DNA of 64,000 nt from Bacillota bacterium (GTDB lineage: Bacteria; Bacillota; Clostridia; Acetivibrionales; DSM-1351), in NCBI GenBank assembly GCA_023444055.1, contig JAEZRV010000022.1:1-64000 (forward strand), given 5' to 3'. Position numbers and translations under genes: made by a program. Below the pieces are notes generated by a model. The model had not been told where the DNA came from. It searched no databases and worked only from the letters and a program-made list of their open reading frames with translations. This document shows, piece after piece, positions 26,234 through 34,796 of this stretch; positions within the stretch are counted from its first letter, which is position 1; each line of letters starts with the position of its first letter.

Positions 26234-28165
26234 CTATTTTTGAGCCTGTTCACGAGTATAATTTAACAATCCCCCAGCAAGTATCATTTGAACTTGTCTG
26301 TCTGATAATGTTACATTTACATTAAACTGAGTATTCTTTGTTAAGTTCTTTACTACTATAGTTTTAGCATTTTTTACTTGCTCTATTGCATTTTCTATTA
26401 ATAATTCATCATTCAAATCAATTGAATCATAATCTGCTTCATTTTCAAAAATCATAGGTATGATACCTGAATTGATTAGGTTCGCCATATGAATTCTTGC
26501 AAATGACTTTGCGATAACTCCCTTTACACCTAACTGCAATGGAGCTAATGCAGCATGCTCTCTACTTGAACCCTGTCCGTAGTTAGAACCACCTATTATA
26601 AATCCGCCTCCATTAGCCTTTGCTCTTGTTGGGAATTCTGGGTCACATGGTGTCAAACAGAATTCTGCAAGGTAAGGTACATTTGATCTAAATGGAAGAA
26701 GTTTTGCATTTGATGGCATTATATGGTCAGTTGTAATATTGTCTCCAACTTTAATCAAAGTCTTACCAGAAACCTTTTCAGTAAGCGCTTTGTTTAATGG
26801 GAAAGGCTTAATATTAGGACCTCTTACAACTTCTACATCATTTCCTTCTGGAGCTGGTGCAATAACCATATTATCATTTATTAAGAATTCTTTTGGCATT
26901 TCAATTGATGGAGCTTCTCCTAATTCTCTAGGATCAGTCAAAACTCCTGTGAGCGCACTTGCAGCAGCAACTTCAGGACTTACTAAGTATACTTTAGCAG
27001 AAGTAGTTCCACTTCTTCCTTCAAAGTTTCTGTTAAATGTTCTTAATGATACAGCATCTGTGCATGGAGCCTGACCCATACCAATACATGGTCCGCAAGC
27101 TGATTCAAGAATTCTTGCACCTGCTGCTACCATATCAGCCAATGCACCATTCTGCGCTAACATTGTTAACACTTGCTTTGAACCCGGTGCGATAACCAAG
27201 CTAACATTTGGATTAATTGTCTTTCCTTTTAATATAGCAGCAACCTTCATCATATCCATGTATGATGAGTTTGTACAGCTTCCAATTGCAACCTGATCAA
27301 CCTTTATTTTTCCGATAGTAGAAATTTTCTCTACATTATCAGGACTATGTGGTTTTGCTGCCATTGGCTCAACTGTAGCTAAATCTATAACAATATGCTC
27401 GTCATATTCTGCATCAGCATCTGGTAAAAGTTCAACCCAATCTTTTTCTCTTCCTTGAGCTTTTAAGAATTCAAGTGTAACCTCATCACTTGGGAATATT
27501 GAAGTTGTAGCTCCCAATTCAGCTCCCATATTTGTAATAGTAGCTCTTTCAGGAACTGTGAGACTCTTGATACCTTCTCCAGCATATTCAATTACCTTAC
27601 CAACTCCACCCTTAACAGTTAATACTCTCAAAACTTCAAGTATAATATCTTTTGCTGTTGACCAATGGTTTAGCTTTCCTTTTAATTCAACCTTACATAC
27701 CTTTGGCATTGGAATATAGTATGGACCGCCACCCATTGCTACAGCAACATCAAGTCCACCTGCTCCAATAGCCAACATTCCAATTCCACCACCTGTTGGT
27801 GTATGACTGTCAGAACCTAGCAAAGTCATACCTGGTACTCCAAAACGCTCTAATTGTACCTGATGGCAAATTCCATTTCCAGGCTTTGAAAAATAAATAC
27901 CATGCTTTGAAGTAACTGTTTGGATGTATTTGTGGTCATCTGCATTTTCAAAACCAGACTGTATTGTATTGTGATCAATATATGCAACTGATTTTTTTGT
28001 TTTTACTCTTGGCATTCCAATTGCTTCAAATTGCAAATATGCCATAGTACCTGTTGAATCCTGTGTAAGTGTTTGATCTATTTTAATAGATATTTCACTT
28101 CCTGCAACCATTTCACCACTTACTAAGTGATCTTTAATTATTTTCTGTGCTAGATTTAAACCCAT
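26234..28165 (-). CDS. Aconitate hydratase
   Basis: An iron-sulfur hydro-lyase that interconverts citrate and isocitrate in the oxidative TCA branch. The 643 residues correspond to the shorter aconitases of anaerobes rather than the about 900-residue AcnA. The [4Fe-4S] ligands are visible in GSCTNSSYMDM (one Cys) and ESACGPCIGMGQAP (two Cys). The substrate-binding DSHTPTGGGIGML and the C-terminal swivel domain with GGSNYGQGSSREHAAL are complete. The start follows GGGGGTTGAAAG. It lies between Re-citrate synthase (upstream, 173-nt gap) and gntR (downstream), all on the minus strand, so the three form a functional set for 2-oxoglutarate/glutamate synthesis. Confidence 0.95.
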   Translation of the reverse strand: MGLNLAQKIIKDHLVSGEMVAGSEISIKIDQTLTQDSTGTMAYLQFEAIGMPRVKTKKSVAYIDHNTIQSGFENADDHKYIQTVTSKHGIYFSKPGNGICHQVQLERFGVPGMTLLGSDSHTPTGGGIGMLAIGAGGLDVAVAMGGGPYYIPMPKVCKVELKGKLNHWSTAKDIILEVLRVLTVKGGVGKVIEYAGEGIKSLTVPERATITNMGAELGATTSIFPSDEVTLEFLKAQGREKDWVELLPDADAEYDEHIVIDLATVEPMAAKPHSPDNVEKISTIGKIKVDQVAIGSCTNSSYMDMMKVAAILKGKTINPNVSLVIAPGSKQVLTMLAQNGALADMVAAGARILESACGPCIGMGQAPCTDAVSLRTFNRNFEGRSGTTSAKVYLVSPEVAAASALTGVLTDPRELGEAPSIEMPKEFLINDNMVIAPAPEGNDVEVVRGPNIKPFPLNKALTEKVSGKTLIKVGDNITTDHIMPSNAKLLPFRSNVPYLAEFCLTPCDPEFPTRAKANGGGFIIGGSNYGQGSSREHAALAPLQLGVKGVIAKSFARIHMANLINSGIIPMIFENEADYDSIDLNDELLIENAIEQVKNAKTIVVKNLTKNTQFNVNVTLSDRQVQMILAGGLLNYTREQAQK

Positions 28166-28339
28166 CTTTCAACCCCCTGTATTGATTTTCATTTTATAAA
28201 CTCAAACTTTGCTGATGAATGGGTATCTATCTTTTCGATTGAATAAGTATATATGTGCTAAGTCTGAGTTTATATTATTTATTGTTTTCAATAAACTGCC
28301 GTTTAATATAATAACATTTTTAAGCAAAAAGACATAGTA

Positions 28340-29719
28340 CTATTTTTTATTTGGAATCAAACTAGGTTCTATTTTCTCTATTCCTTTTAGCATTTCTTTA
28401 TCACTAATAGAAGTAATTCTGCCTTCTTGATATTCTTTATCAATCCATTCTTTAACTTTAGCAACTCTTGGATCTTTTTTATCAATCATGTCCTCACCAG
28501 ATAAACGGAAATTATTATTTATCCAGAGAGCTATACCTGCTAAACCTGAAGTTTGAGTTATTGCTACACCAATAGGTCTATTTAAGAGCTTTGTAGTATT
28601 AAAAATATTATATATTTCTTCATCCTTTAGCATTCCATCAGCATGTATTCCTGCTTGTGTAACATTAAAGTGTTTACCAACAAAAGGTGTTCTAGGTGGA
28701 ATCTCGTAATCTAATTCTCTTTCATAATAATCAGCAATTTCTGTTATTACAGTAGTATCCATTCCATCTGTTGTTCCTCTAAGTGAGCAATATTCAAATA
28801 CCATAGCCTCTAGAGGAGTATTTCCTGTACGTTCACCAATTCCTAAAAGAGAACAGTTTACAGAAGAACATCCATATAACCATGCAGCTGAAGAATTGTC
28901 AACCGCTTTATAGAAGTCATTATGTCCATGCCATTCTAGCAGTTCACTTGGGAATCCTGCATGATGTCTAAGTCCATAGATTATTCCAGGTACACTTCTT
29001 GGCAAAGCAGCACCAGGATATGTAACACCATACCCCATTGTATCGCAGGCTCTTAATTTAATAGGAACTCCACTCTCATCCATCAATTTCCTTAACTCAG
29101 TTGCAAAAGGAACAACGAACCCATAAAAATCGGCTCTGGTTATATCCTCAAAATGGCATCTTGGCTTAATCCCAACATCAAGAGCTTCTTTTATAACACT
29201 CAAATAGTCTTCCATTGCCTGTTTTCTAGTCTTCTTTAGCTTATTGAATATATGGTAATCAGAACAGCTAACTAAGAATCCAGTCTCTTTCATTCCCATT
29301 TCCTTAGCAAGCTGAAAATCGCTCTTTGAAGCTCTTATCCAACTAGTTACTTCTGGAAATTGATAGCCCCTTTCCATACATTTGTATACAGCTTCTTTGT
29401 CTTTGTCACTATACAAGAAAAATTCTGTCTGTCTAATAATACCTTTTTGACCACCTAATTTATGGAGATAATCGTATAGCTTAACAATCTGCTCAACTGT
29501 ATATGGTGCTCTAGATTGCTGTCCATCTCTAAAAGTAGTGTCCGTAATCCAAATCTCGTCCGGTGGATTCATAGGAACTCTTCTGTGATTAAACGCACAT
29601 TTAGGCACTTCATCATAATTGTAAATTTCTCTATAAAGATTGGGTTCAGCTACATTCTGAAGTGAATATCTATACTGAGTTTGCTCCAGTGTATTTGACT
29701 TCTTATTAAATTCAATCAT
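28340..29719 (-). CDS. Re-type citrate synthase (HMGL/isopropylmalate synthase fold)
   Basis: Condenses oxaloacetate with acetyl-CoA with Re-face stereospecificity, as in Clostridium kluyveri. The sequence belongs to the DRE-TIM family: ITDTTFRDGQQSRAPYT gives the metal-binding Arg-Asp pair, followed by RACDTMGYGVTYPGAALP and LEWHGHNDFYKAVDNS (metal histidines of the HGHND motif). The GIHADGMLKDEEIYN segment is present. The 459 residues and the overall pattern match Re-citrate synthase more closely than homocitrate or isopropylmalate synthase. The start at 29719 has GGAGG 8 bases upstream. The adjacent aconitase supports the assignment, and no Si-type citrate synthase is in the window. Confidence 0.88.
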   Translation of the reverse strand: MIEFNKKSNTLEQTQYRYSLQNVAEPNLYREIYNYDEVPKCAFNHRRVPMNPPDEIWITDTTFRDGQQSRAPYTVEQIVKLYDYLHKLGGQKGIIRQTEFFLYSDKDKEAVYKCMERGYQFPEVTSWIRASKSDFQLAKEMGMKETGFLVSCSDYHIFNKLKKTRKQAMEDYLSVIKEALDVGIKPRCHFEDITRADFYGFVVPFATELRKLMDESGVPIKLRACDTMGYGVTYPGAALPRSVPGIIYGLRHHAGFPSELLEWHGHNDFYKAVDNSSAAWLYGCSSVNCSLLGIGERTGNTPLEAMVFEYCSLRGTTDGMDTTVITEIADYYERELDYEIPPRTPFVGKHFNVTQAGIHADGMLKDEEIYNIFNTTKLLNRPIGVAITQTSGLAGIALWINNNFRLSGEDMIDKKDPRVAKVKEWIDKEYQEGRITSISDKEMLKGIEKIEPSLIPNKK

Positions 29720-29801
29720 TTTTATCGCCTCCAAATAATAATAAGCTACTATAATCTTATCCTATTCTAACTGTAAACACGTTTTTATGCACTTATGCAT
29801 A

Positions 29802-29830
29802 ATTGTATACAATCATACATGTTTTGTCAA
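29802..29830 (-). promoter_or_regulatory. Promoter of Re-citrate synthase overlapped by a palindromic operator
   Basis: On the minus strand, TTGACA (29825-29830), a 17-base spacer and TACAAT (29802-29807) form a strong promoter. The perfect palindrome ATTGTATACAAT (29802-29813) covers the -10 element. Its GTATAC core is of the type bound by FCD-domain GntR repressors, and such a regulator is encoded in the same cluster. Confidence 0.65.
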
Positions 29831-30002
29831 TCATAATAATATGATAAGTTTATTTCATATTTACCATAATTTTATGTTATTGTATTAAAGTAAACTTTGT
29901 AAGGTTTTTGCAATTTAAAAAAGGTTTTTAATAATAAATGTAGAATAATAAATTTATACGGATTAAGACAAGTTAATTTCTACATAATTAGGAGGGAGTT
30001 TC

Positions 30003-31256
30003 ATGAAAAAACTAAGGTCAACTAGTTCAAAAATATTTATGCTAGGGGTATTAAATATTATACCAAGTGCTTTATTCTCTATTATAGGAGCTGTCATTTT
30101 TAAAAATTCAGTTTTTGTAATTTTTACATTCTTATCATGTATACTTTGTGGCCCTTTTTTAGCTGTTATTACTGGGGCTAATTATAAGCGAAGCATTCGT
30201 ATCTTTTCAACAGAAATTGAGGTTTATAAAACTGGCGACTTCTCCAATATTATTGAACCTAAGAAATTTGGAGTTTTGGGAACAATTGCTACTGTAGTTA
30301 ATGTTGTTATAAGCGAGATTCGTTCACTGGTTGATGGTTTCTTTAATCTTTCTCTTTCCATTACTCAAGCATCAAGGAGTGTTGTTTCGACTACTGAAAA
30401 TGCTTCCAGATCTATTAAAGAAATATCAAGGACAGTTGATGAAATTGCAAAGGGTGCATCTGCTCAAGCAGAAGAAGCTCAATTAGGCGTACAAGTAGTT
30501 GATAAGCTTTCAGAACAGATAAATTTTGTATATGAAAGTTACAATACTGTTACTGCAGAAACAAACAAAATCAGTGAGTTGAATTCCGTAGGTCTTAAAG
30601 CAGTTACAACATTGAGAGACAAATCAAAAGAAACATACGAAACTACTGAAAAAATATTTTCAGTTATAGAAAATTTAACAAATGCTACTAATAATATAGG
30701 CTTATTTGTTGAGTCAATTGAAAGTATTGCTGAGCAAACTAACTTATTGGCCCTTAACGCTGCTATTGAAGCTGCAAGAGCAGGTGAAGCCGGAAAAGGC
30801 TTTGCCGTTGTTGCTGACGAGGTTCGTAAGCTTGCAGATGAAAGCAGGAAATCAACTGAAGAGATTAACAATATGATGCAAAGTATAGCAGAAGAGTCTG
30901 CCTTAGCTATTTCATCTATGGGAATAATGAAGAAGGTATCTCAGGAGCAAAACTTAGCTGTTGACAAAACTAATAGCTCCTTTAATGACATTGCAAATGC
31001 CATAGACAACATTGTTACAAAGATAAGTGATGTTAATACTGCAGTAATTAAAATGCAAAATGACAAAAGTGATGTTATTAGTGCCATTGAAAACATTTCT
31101 TCTGTTTCGGAGCAAACAGCCGCATCAAGTCAAGAAGTCGCTGCTACTACTGAAAGCCAGTTAAAAACTCTTGATGACATGAAAACGTCAGCTCAAAACT
31201 TGGATGAATTAGTTAATCAGCTGAATGTTAGTTTAAAGAAGTATAAGCTTAGATAA
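30003..31256 (+). CDS. Methyl-accepting chemotaxis protein with minimal sensor region
   Basis: 417 residues. Two membrane helices close together (about 14-33 and 37-57, with only a few residues outside) lead directly into a HAMP-like segment (FSTEIEVYKTGDFSNIIEP) and the cytoplasmic coiled-coil signalling domain. The CheA/CheW-binding hairpin is SIAEQTNLLALNAAIEAARA, followed by GEAGKGFAVVADEVRKLADE. No periplasmic ligand domain exists, so it probably senses a membrane or cytoplasmic signal, or pairs with another receptor. GGAGGGAG precedes the ATG. A monocistronic unit, since a terminator follows and the next genes are on the other strand. Confidence 0.93.
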   Translation: MKKLRSTSSKIFMLGVLNIIPSALFSIIGAVIFKNSVFVIFTFLSCILCGPFLAVITGANYKRSIRIFSTEIEVYKTGDFSNIIEPKKFGVLGTIATVVNVVISEIRSLVDGFFNLSLSITQASRSVVSTTENASRSIKEISRTVDEIAKGASAQAEEAQLGVQVVDKLSEQINFVYESYNTVTAETNKISELNSVGLKAVTTLRDKSKETYETTEKIFSVIENLTNATNNIGLFVESIESIAEQTNLLALNAAIEAARAGEAGKGFAVVADEVRKLADESRKSTEEINNMMQSIAEESALAISSMGIMKKVSQEQNLAVDKTNSSFNDIANAIDNIVTKISDVNTAVIKMQNDKSDVISAIENISSVSEQTAASSQEVAATTESQLKTLDDMKTSAQNLDELVNQLNVSLKKYKLR

Positions 31257-31311
31257 TTTTATTGATTTTTTCAATAATCATTTAAATAGTTTATTAAACA
31301 ATACATAAAAC

Positions 31312-31410
31312 GGGCTGTTGCAATCACTCTTAACCGCATTATATATAGTACAGGATAAAAACCAAGTACAAAATATAATTGTTAAGATGCATTTTGTAAC
31401 AGCCTTTTTT
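31312..31410 (+). terminator. Terminator of the chemotaxis receptor gene
   Basis: A long imperfect hairpin: GGCTGTT (31313-31319) pairs with AACAGCC (31398-31404), with the inner arms CTTAAC/GTTAAG, and ends in TTTTTT. Confidence 0.65.
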
Positions 31411-31447
31411 ATAATCTTAAATTCTTAATACTGCTTTATTTCATAGT

Positions 31448-31513
31448 ACACTAAAAATTCTTGCGTTCATTCAGTAAGCTTTTTTACCAACTAATTATGC
31501 AATTCATTATAAT
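31448..31513. repeat. Relic of the MITE-like family
   Basis: Similar to 33134-33195 inside the long MITE copy: TTCATTCAGTAAGCTTTTTT, then ACCAACTAATTATGCAATT. It abuts the 3' end of the ribbon-helix-helix gene. Confidence 0.55.
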
Positions 31514-31684
31514 CTAATCCTTATCTATTCCTTTAGTATGAGTGGAATTCCTTTTTTTTAGTGCTTCGCTTAGTATATATTCAATCTGACCATTTACCGA
31601 ACGAAATTCGTCATCAGCCCATTTTGAAATTTCCTCCCACATTCTTGGACTCAGCCTAAGTAATACCGACTTTTTTTCTGACAT
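31514..31684 (-). CDS. Ribbon-helix-helix (Arc/MetJ-type) DNA-binding protein
   Basis: The start at 31684 has GGAGGTTAGT upstream; an earlier in-frame codon is part of that box. The 56 residues fit one RHH unit: strand KSVLLRLSPRMWEEI, helix KWADDEFRSVNGQIEYIL and a basic tail. RHH proteins bind DNA as dimers of dimers and often autoregulate. It is 109 nt downstream of an SPFH-domain gene on the same strand. This RHH/SPFH order recurs in Firmicutes to my knowledge, so the two probably work as a pair rather than as a toxin-antitoxin set. The RHH protein carries no recognisable partner-binding tail. Confidence 0.8.
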   Translation of the reverse strand: MSEKKSVLLRLSPRMWEEISKWADDEFRSVNGQIEYILSEALKKRNSTHTKGIDKD

Positions 31685-31793
31685 ACTAACCTCCACGCCA
31701 ACTTATGGTCTAGAAAATAGCAAACCTATCGTGGCGGTACGCATTTTGTTTTGCAATACTGCTAGTTCTTTCTAGCTAACCTCCACCTTTGTA

Positions 31794-32666
31794 TTAATGG
31801 TGTAATGTCCCTGTGTTTATTATTGGTTGAGTATTTTTCTCTCCGCACAAAACAACAAGTAAATTGCTTACCATAGCAGCTTTTCTTTCTTCATCAAGTA
31901 CTACAATTCCATCCTCACTCAGCTTATTTAACGCCATTTGAACCATGCCAACTGCACCTTCAACAATCTTTTGTCTAGCTGCTATTATTGCTGCTGCTTG
32001 CTGTCTCTGAAGCATTGCTGCCGCAATTTCAGGGGCATATGCTAAATGTGAAATTCTTGCTTCTTCAACAACAACACCTGCTTTTCCTAATCTCTGCTGC
32101 AACTCATTTTTTAGAGCATCTGAAACTTCGTCTGAACTACCTCTCAATGATAAAGTTTGAGTATTATCCTCTTCAACATCATATGGATACATACCTGCTA
32201 AATGTCTTAACGCCGATTCACTCTGTACATTTACATAGTCAACATAATTATCAACATCAAAGCAAGCTTCTGCTGTATTTTCGACTCTCCATACAGTTAC
32301 AGCAGCGATCTCTATTGGGTTACCCATTTCATCATTTACTTTTATTTTTTCACCATTAACATTTCTGGACCTGAGCGATATTTTCTTCTTTGAATAAAAA
32401 GGGTTTGACCAATGCCAACCAGCTTCCTTCACTGTACCTACATATTTACCAAATAGAATCAATACCATTGCCTGATTTGGTTGAATAGTAAAAAATCCAG
32501 GCAACATAAAAATATATGCGGTAAATAATAAACTACCTACTACTATCAACGGTACATTATCAACATATATTCCGTAAGCAAATACAAAAACGCTTAATAT
32601 TAGTACTACAAACGATATTAGCAGCAATAATCCACCTGCTTGTGTTTTCTTTGTACATTCCTTCAT
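31794..32666 (-). CDS. SPFH domain / Band 7 family membrane protein
   Basis: 290 residues. Two adjacent N-terminal membrane helices (about 12-33 and 37-58, GGLLLLISFVVLILSVFVFA and VPLIVVGSLLFTAYIFMLPG) precede the SPFH domain, which begins at FFTIQPNQAMVLILFGKYVG. Typical segments follow: GWHWSNPFYSKKKISLRSRN, EIAAVTVWRVENTAEACFDV, and a helical part with AAAMLQRQQAAAIIAARQKI. It probably forms a membrane microdomain scaffold. GGAGGG precedes the ATG. Its C-terminal 40 residues (LSEDGIVVLDEERKAAMVSN) are conserved in this subgroup. A downstream RHH gene on the same strand may regulate it. Confidence 0.9.
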   Translation of the reverse strand: MKECTKKTQAGGLLLLISFVVLILSVFVFAYGIYVDNVPLIVVGSLLFTAYIFMLPGFFTIQPNQAMVLILFGKYVGTVKEAGWHWSNPFYSKKKISLRSRNVNGEKIKVNDEMGNPIEIAAVTVWRVENTAEACFDVDNYVDYVNVQSESALRHLAGMYPYDVEEDNTQTLSLRGSSDEVSDALKNELQQRLGKAGVVVEEARISHLAYAPEIAAAMLQRQQAAAIIAARQKIVEGAVGMVQMALNKLSEDGIVVLDEERKAAMVSNLLVVLCGEKNTQPIINTGTLHH

Positions 32667-32778
32667 AACAATCCCTCCGATAATAAAACAATATGTATTC
32701 GATACTTATATGATATCATTTTGATATCATATAGTCAATATATTAAATATCCAAAATATTAATTTATATCCTTAATTA

Positions 32779-33303
32779 TTTACTATTCGGCCATATAATA
32801 TAGATTATTAACTCAGCTTTCCCACATCGAAAGTACATTGTTGTTCATACTTATCAATGGTTTGTTGCCAAAACAACTCGAAAGTATAGTTGGTGCTTAC
32901 ATGGTGCACTTTCGAGTCTCAAAAAACGCATGCGTTTTTTATAGATAGTGGGTGGTATTTATTTATGATGTGCTTTTGAGTTAATCAATGCTTTAGCCAC
33001 CTTTCCACATTCGCCGTCCATGGCTCATGGTGTGCTAAAAACAACATCGTATTGTTTTTACGGCAAAAACACTTAGAGCTTGCTGAACAATTGTAAACAC
33101 ATATGAATACTACCTTCGTTATTTTTTTATTACTAGAATACTTGTATTCATTCAGCAAGCTTTTTTCACCCAACTAATTCTGCAATTATTTCTAACCCAA
33201 CTAGTCCCATTGATAAGTATGAACACCTGTAAATATATAGCTTATGAATCTGTGAAAGCATTTTCTGAGCTAAATATCATATTGTCAATGGCTGAATAGT
33301 AAC
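32779..33303. mobile_element. MITE-like element, long copy (A)
   Basis: About 525 bases bounded by the inverted ends TTACTATTCGGCCAT (32780-32794) and ATGGCTGAATAGTAAC (33288-33303). It is highly similar to 58963-59399 over most of its length, but carries an extra internal 96 bases (33068-33163) that include AGCTTGCTGAA/TTCAGCAAGC arms. No transposase is encoded, so any movement needs one in trans. Confidence 0.8.
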
Positions 33304-33315
33304 CTTAAATATTTA

Positions 33316-33395
33316 CTATTCGGCCATTCATAATATATATAGTACAGATAATGTTTCTATAGAATTCATAAGCTATATAGGTGTTCTCATCCTTA
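33316..33395. mobile_element. Decayed MITE end in opposite orientation (C)
   Basis: TTTACTATTCGGCCAT (33316-33331), then after a spacer ATTCATAAGCTATATAGGTG, which is the reverse complement of the right end of copy A (CACC...ATATAGCTTATGAAT). It shows that another, mostly lost copy lay head to tail with copy A. Confidence 0.6.
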
Positions 33396-33563
33396 TCCTT
33401 GCCAGCCATTCTTTACAGAACAATAATATTTTTGTATCCTTAGCTACACAACATTATAATTTTTTGTATTATAATCAAATCATAAATTAACCAAACATAA
33501 TAACCACTTTGAAGGTTTTTAATAACATTTTGTGCCTTGAGCACAGCGAAAGGATGATAATAT

Positions 33564-34304
33564 ATGAAAAGAAAAATAATAAATATAAATGAAGAAAAGT
33601 GCAACGGCTGTGGACTATGTGTCAATGCTTGCCATGAGGGAGCTCTTATACTTGAGAACGGCAAAGCAAAACTAATTTCTGATAGTTATTGCGATGGTCT
33701 AGGAGATTGTCTTCCCGAATGTCCAACAAATGCAATTACTATCGAAGAACGCGAGGCTGAAGCTTATAACGAAGAACTTGTTATGGAAAATATGAAAAAG
33801 AAGTCTATCGTCAAGAATTCAACTCCTGCACAGCCTCCAATCCATAGCGGTTGTCCAGGTTCAAGAGCAATGTCAATTAAAAAAACAGTTGAAAGTTCCC
33901 CAGCTAAGGCTCCAGCCGAAGACAAGCCTCTCACTTCAGAGCTGATGCAGTGGCCTTGCCAAATAAAGCTGGTACCAGTTAACGCACCTTACTTTGATAA
34001 CTGCGACTTATTAATTGCAGCTGATTGTACCGCATATGCTTATGCAAATATTCATAAAGATTTCATGAAAAACAGAATAACGTTGATAGGTTGCCCAAAA
34101 CTTGATGATGGTGATTACTCACAAAAGTTAACAGCAATACTTGAAAATAACAATATAAATAGTGTAAAAATTCTGAGAATGGAAGTTCCATGCTGTGGTG
34201 GAATTGTTAATGCTGTCAAAACTGCTTTACTGCAATCCGGAAAAATGATTCCATGGAGTATAGTTGTTATAGGGACAAATGGAGAAGTATTGCAAAACAA
34301 TTAA
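33564..34304 (+). CDS. 4Fe-4S ferredoxin-domain protein of unknown partner
   Basis: 246 residues. Two N-terminal iron-sulfur motifs: CNGCGLCVNACHEGAL (13-28) with the usual CxxCxxCxxxC spacing, and CDGLGDCLPECPTNAI with an altered CxxxxxCxxxCP spacing, so the second cluster may be of [3Fe-4S] type or incompletely ligated. The C-terminal region (about 110-240) contains NCDLLIAADCTAYAYANIHK and LRMEVPCCGGIVNA, with more Cys pairs. The arrangement recurs in clostridial ferredoxin-like proteins of unknown role. AAGGATG precedes the ATG. It stands alone, with a hairpin region upstream. Electron carrier activity is inferred. Confidence 0.85.
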   Translation: MKRKIININEEKCNGCGLCVNACHEGALILENGKAKLISDSYCDGLGDCLPECPTNAITIEEREAEAYNEELVMENMKKKSIVKNSTPAQPPIHSGCPGSRAMSIKKTVESSPAKAPAEDKPLTSELMQWPCQIKLVPVNAPYFDNCDLLIAADCTAYAYANIHKDFMKNRITLIGCPKLDDGDYSQKLTAILENNNINSVKILRMEVPCCGGIVNAVKTALLQSGKMIPWSIVVIGTNGEVLQNN

Positions 34305-34473
34305 ATTTTTATTGGTAAATAGTGGATTCCCGTATTATAATAGACCTATAGATGAACTGTCCTATAGGTCTATTTGTTATTCTAGCAAATTCACACCTTA
34401 ACAAAGCATAATCACTACTCTCAAAAGGTTACAAAGCCTATGTAGCTAAATACAAAAAATAAAGTGTATTAAA

Positions 34474-34644
34474 ATGGAAGGTGCTGCTGTGGCACAAGTA
34501 TGTTATGAACACAAAGTTGACTCTATTGTATTGCGTGTAATTTCAGACAAAGCTTATGAAGAAGCAAGCATAATTTATAACCTTATGAAAAAAATTCTAT
34601 CCAGCCGAAAATTGCCGAGCTTAGCTATTAACATTTTTTTATAA
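34474..34644 (+). pseudogene. Fragment of an MTA/SAH nucleosidase gene
   Basis: The frame reads MEGAAVAQVCYEHKVDSI, then VLRVISDKAYEEA, before degenerating. This matches the C-terminal third of 5'-methylthioadenosine/S-adenosylhomocysteine nucleosidase, including the catalytic MEGAA and ISDKA motifs (the Asp is the general acid). The N-terminal two thirds are absent and the tail is replaced by unrelated residues before a TAA, so it cannot fold as an enzyme. Whether an intact copy exists elsewhere in the genome is unknown. It matters because the window encodes the alternative SAH route (ahcY and mtaD). Confidence 0.8.
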
Positions 34645-34725
34645 TATGTAACAAGCTCCTATCCAAGCGTAATATACCACACTTCTATTAACATAATTTT
34701 TTTATTATGTAACAATATCCTATCC
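34625..34725. repeat. Tandem direct repeat of about 40 bases
   Basis: CTATTAACAT, T run, ATAATATGTAACAA, TCCTATCC at 34625-34664 and again at 34685-34725, with small differences. It lies just upstream of cwlJ. Confidence 0.6.
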
Positions 34726-34796
34726 TAACTAATATACTGCTATTAAGAATATTTAGTTTGTTTCATTTAATTTTCAAACATTAAAGGTGATTGAGA

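Larger units (their letters stand above)
34305..34796. other. Intergenic region with mtnN relic and tandem repeats
   Basis: Besides the nucleosidase relic and the repeat unit listed separately, it contains a possible hairpin with a T-rich tail near 34345-34380 (ACCTATAGATG...CATCTATAGGT-like arms) that could end the ferredoxin transcript. No further gene seen. Confidence 0.45.

Noticed and set aside
31514..32666. RHH/SPFH pair considered as a toxin-antitoxin system
   Set aside because: The SPFH protein is a membrane scaffold, not a known toxin, and the RHH protein has no toxin-binding tail.
32985..33173. Minus-strand frame inside MITE copy A
   Set aside because: The frame is not conserved in copy B and shows no transposase motif.
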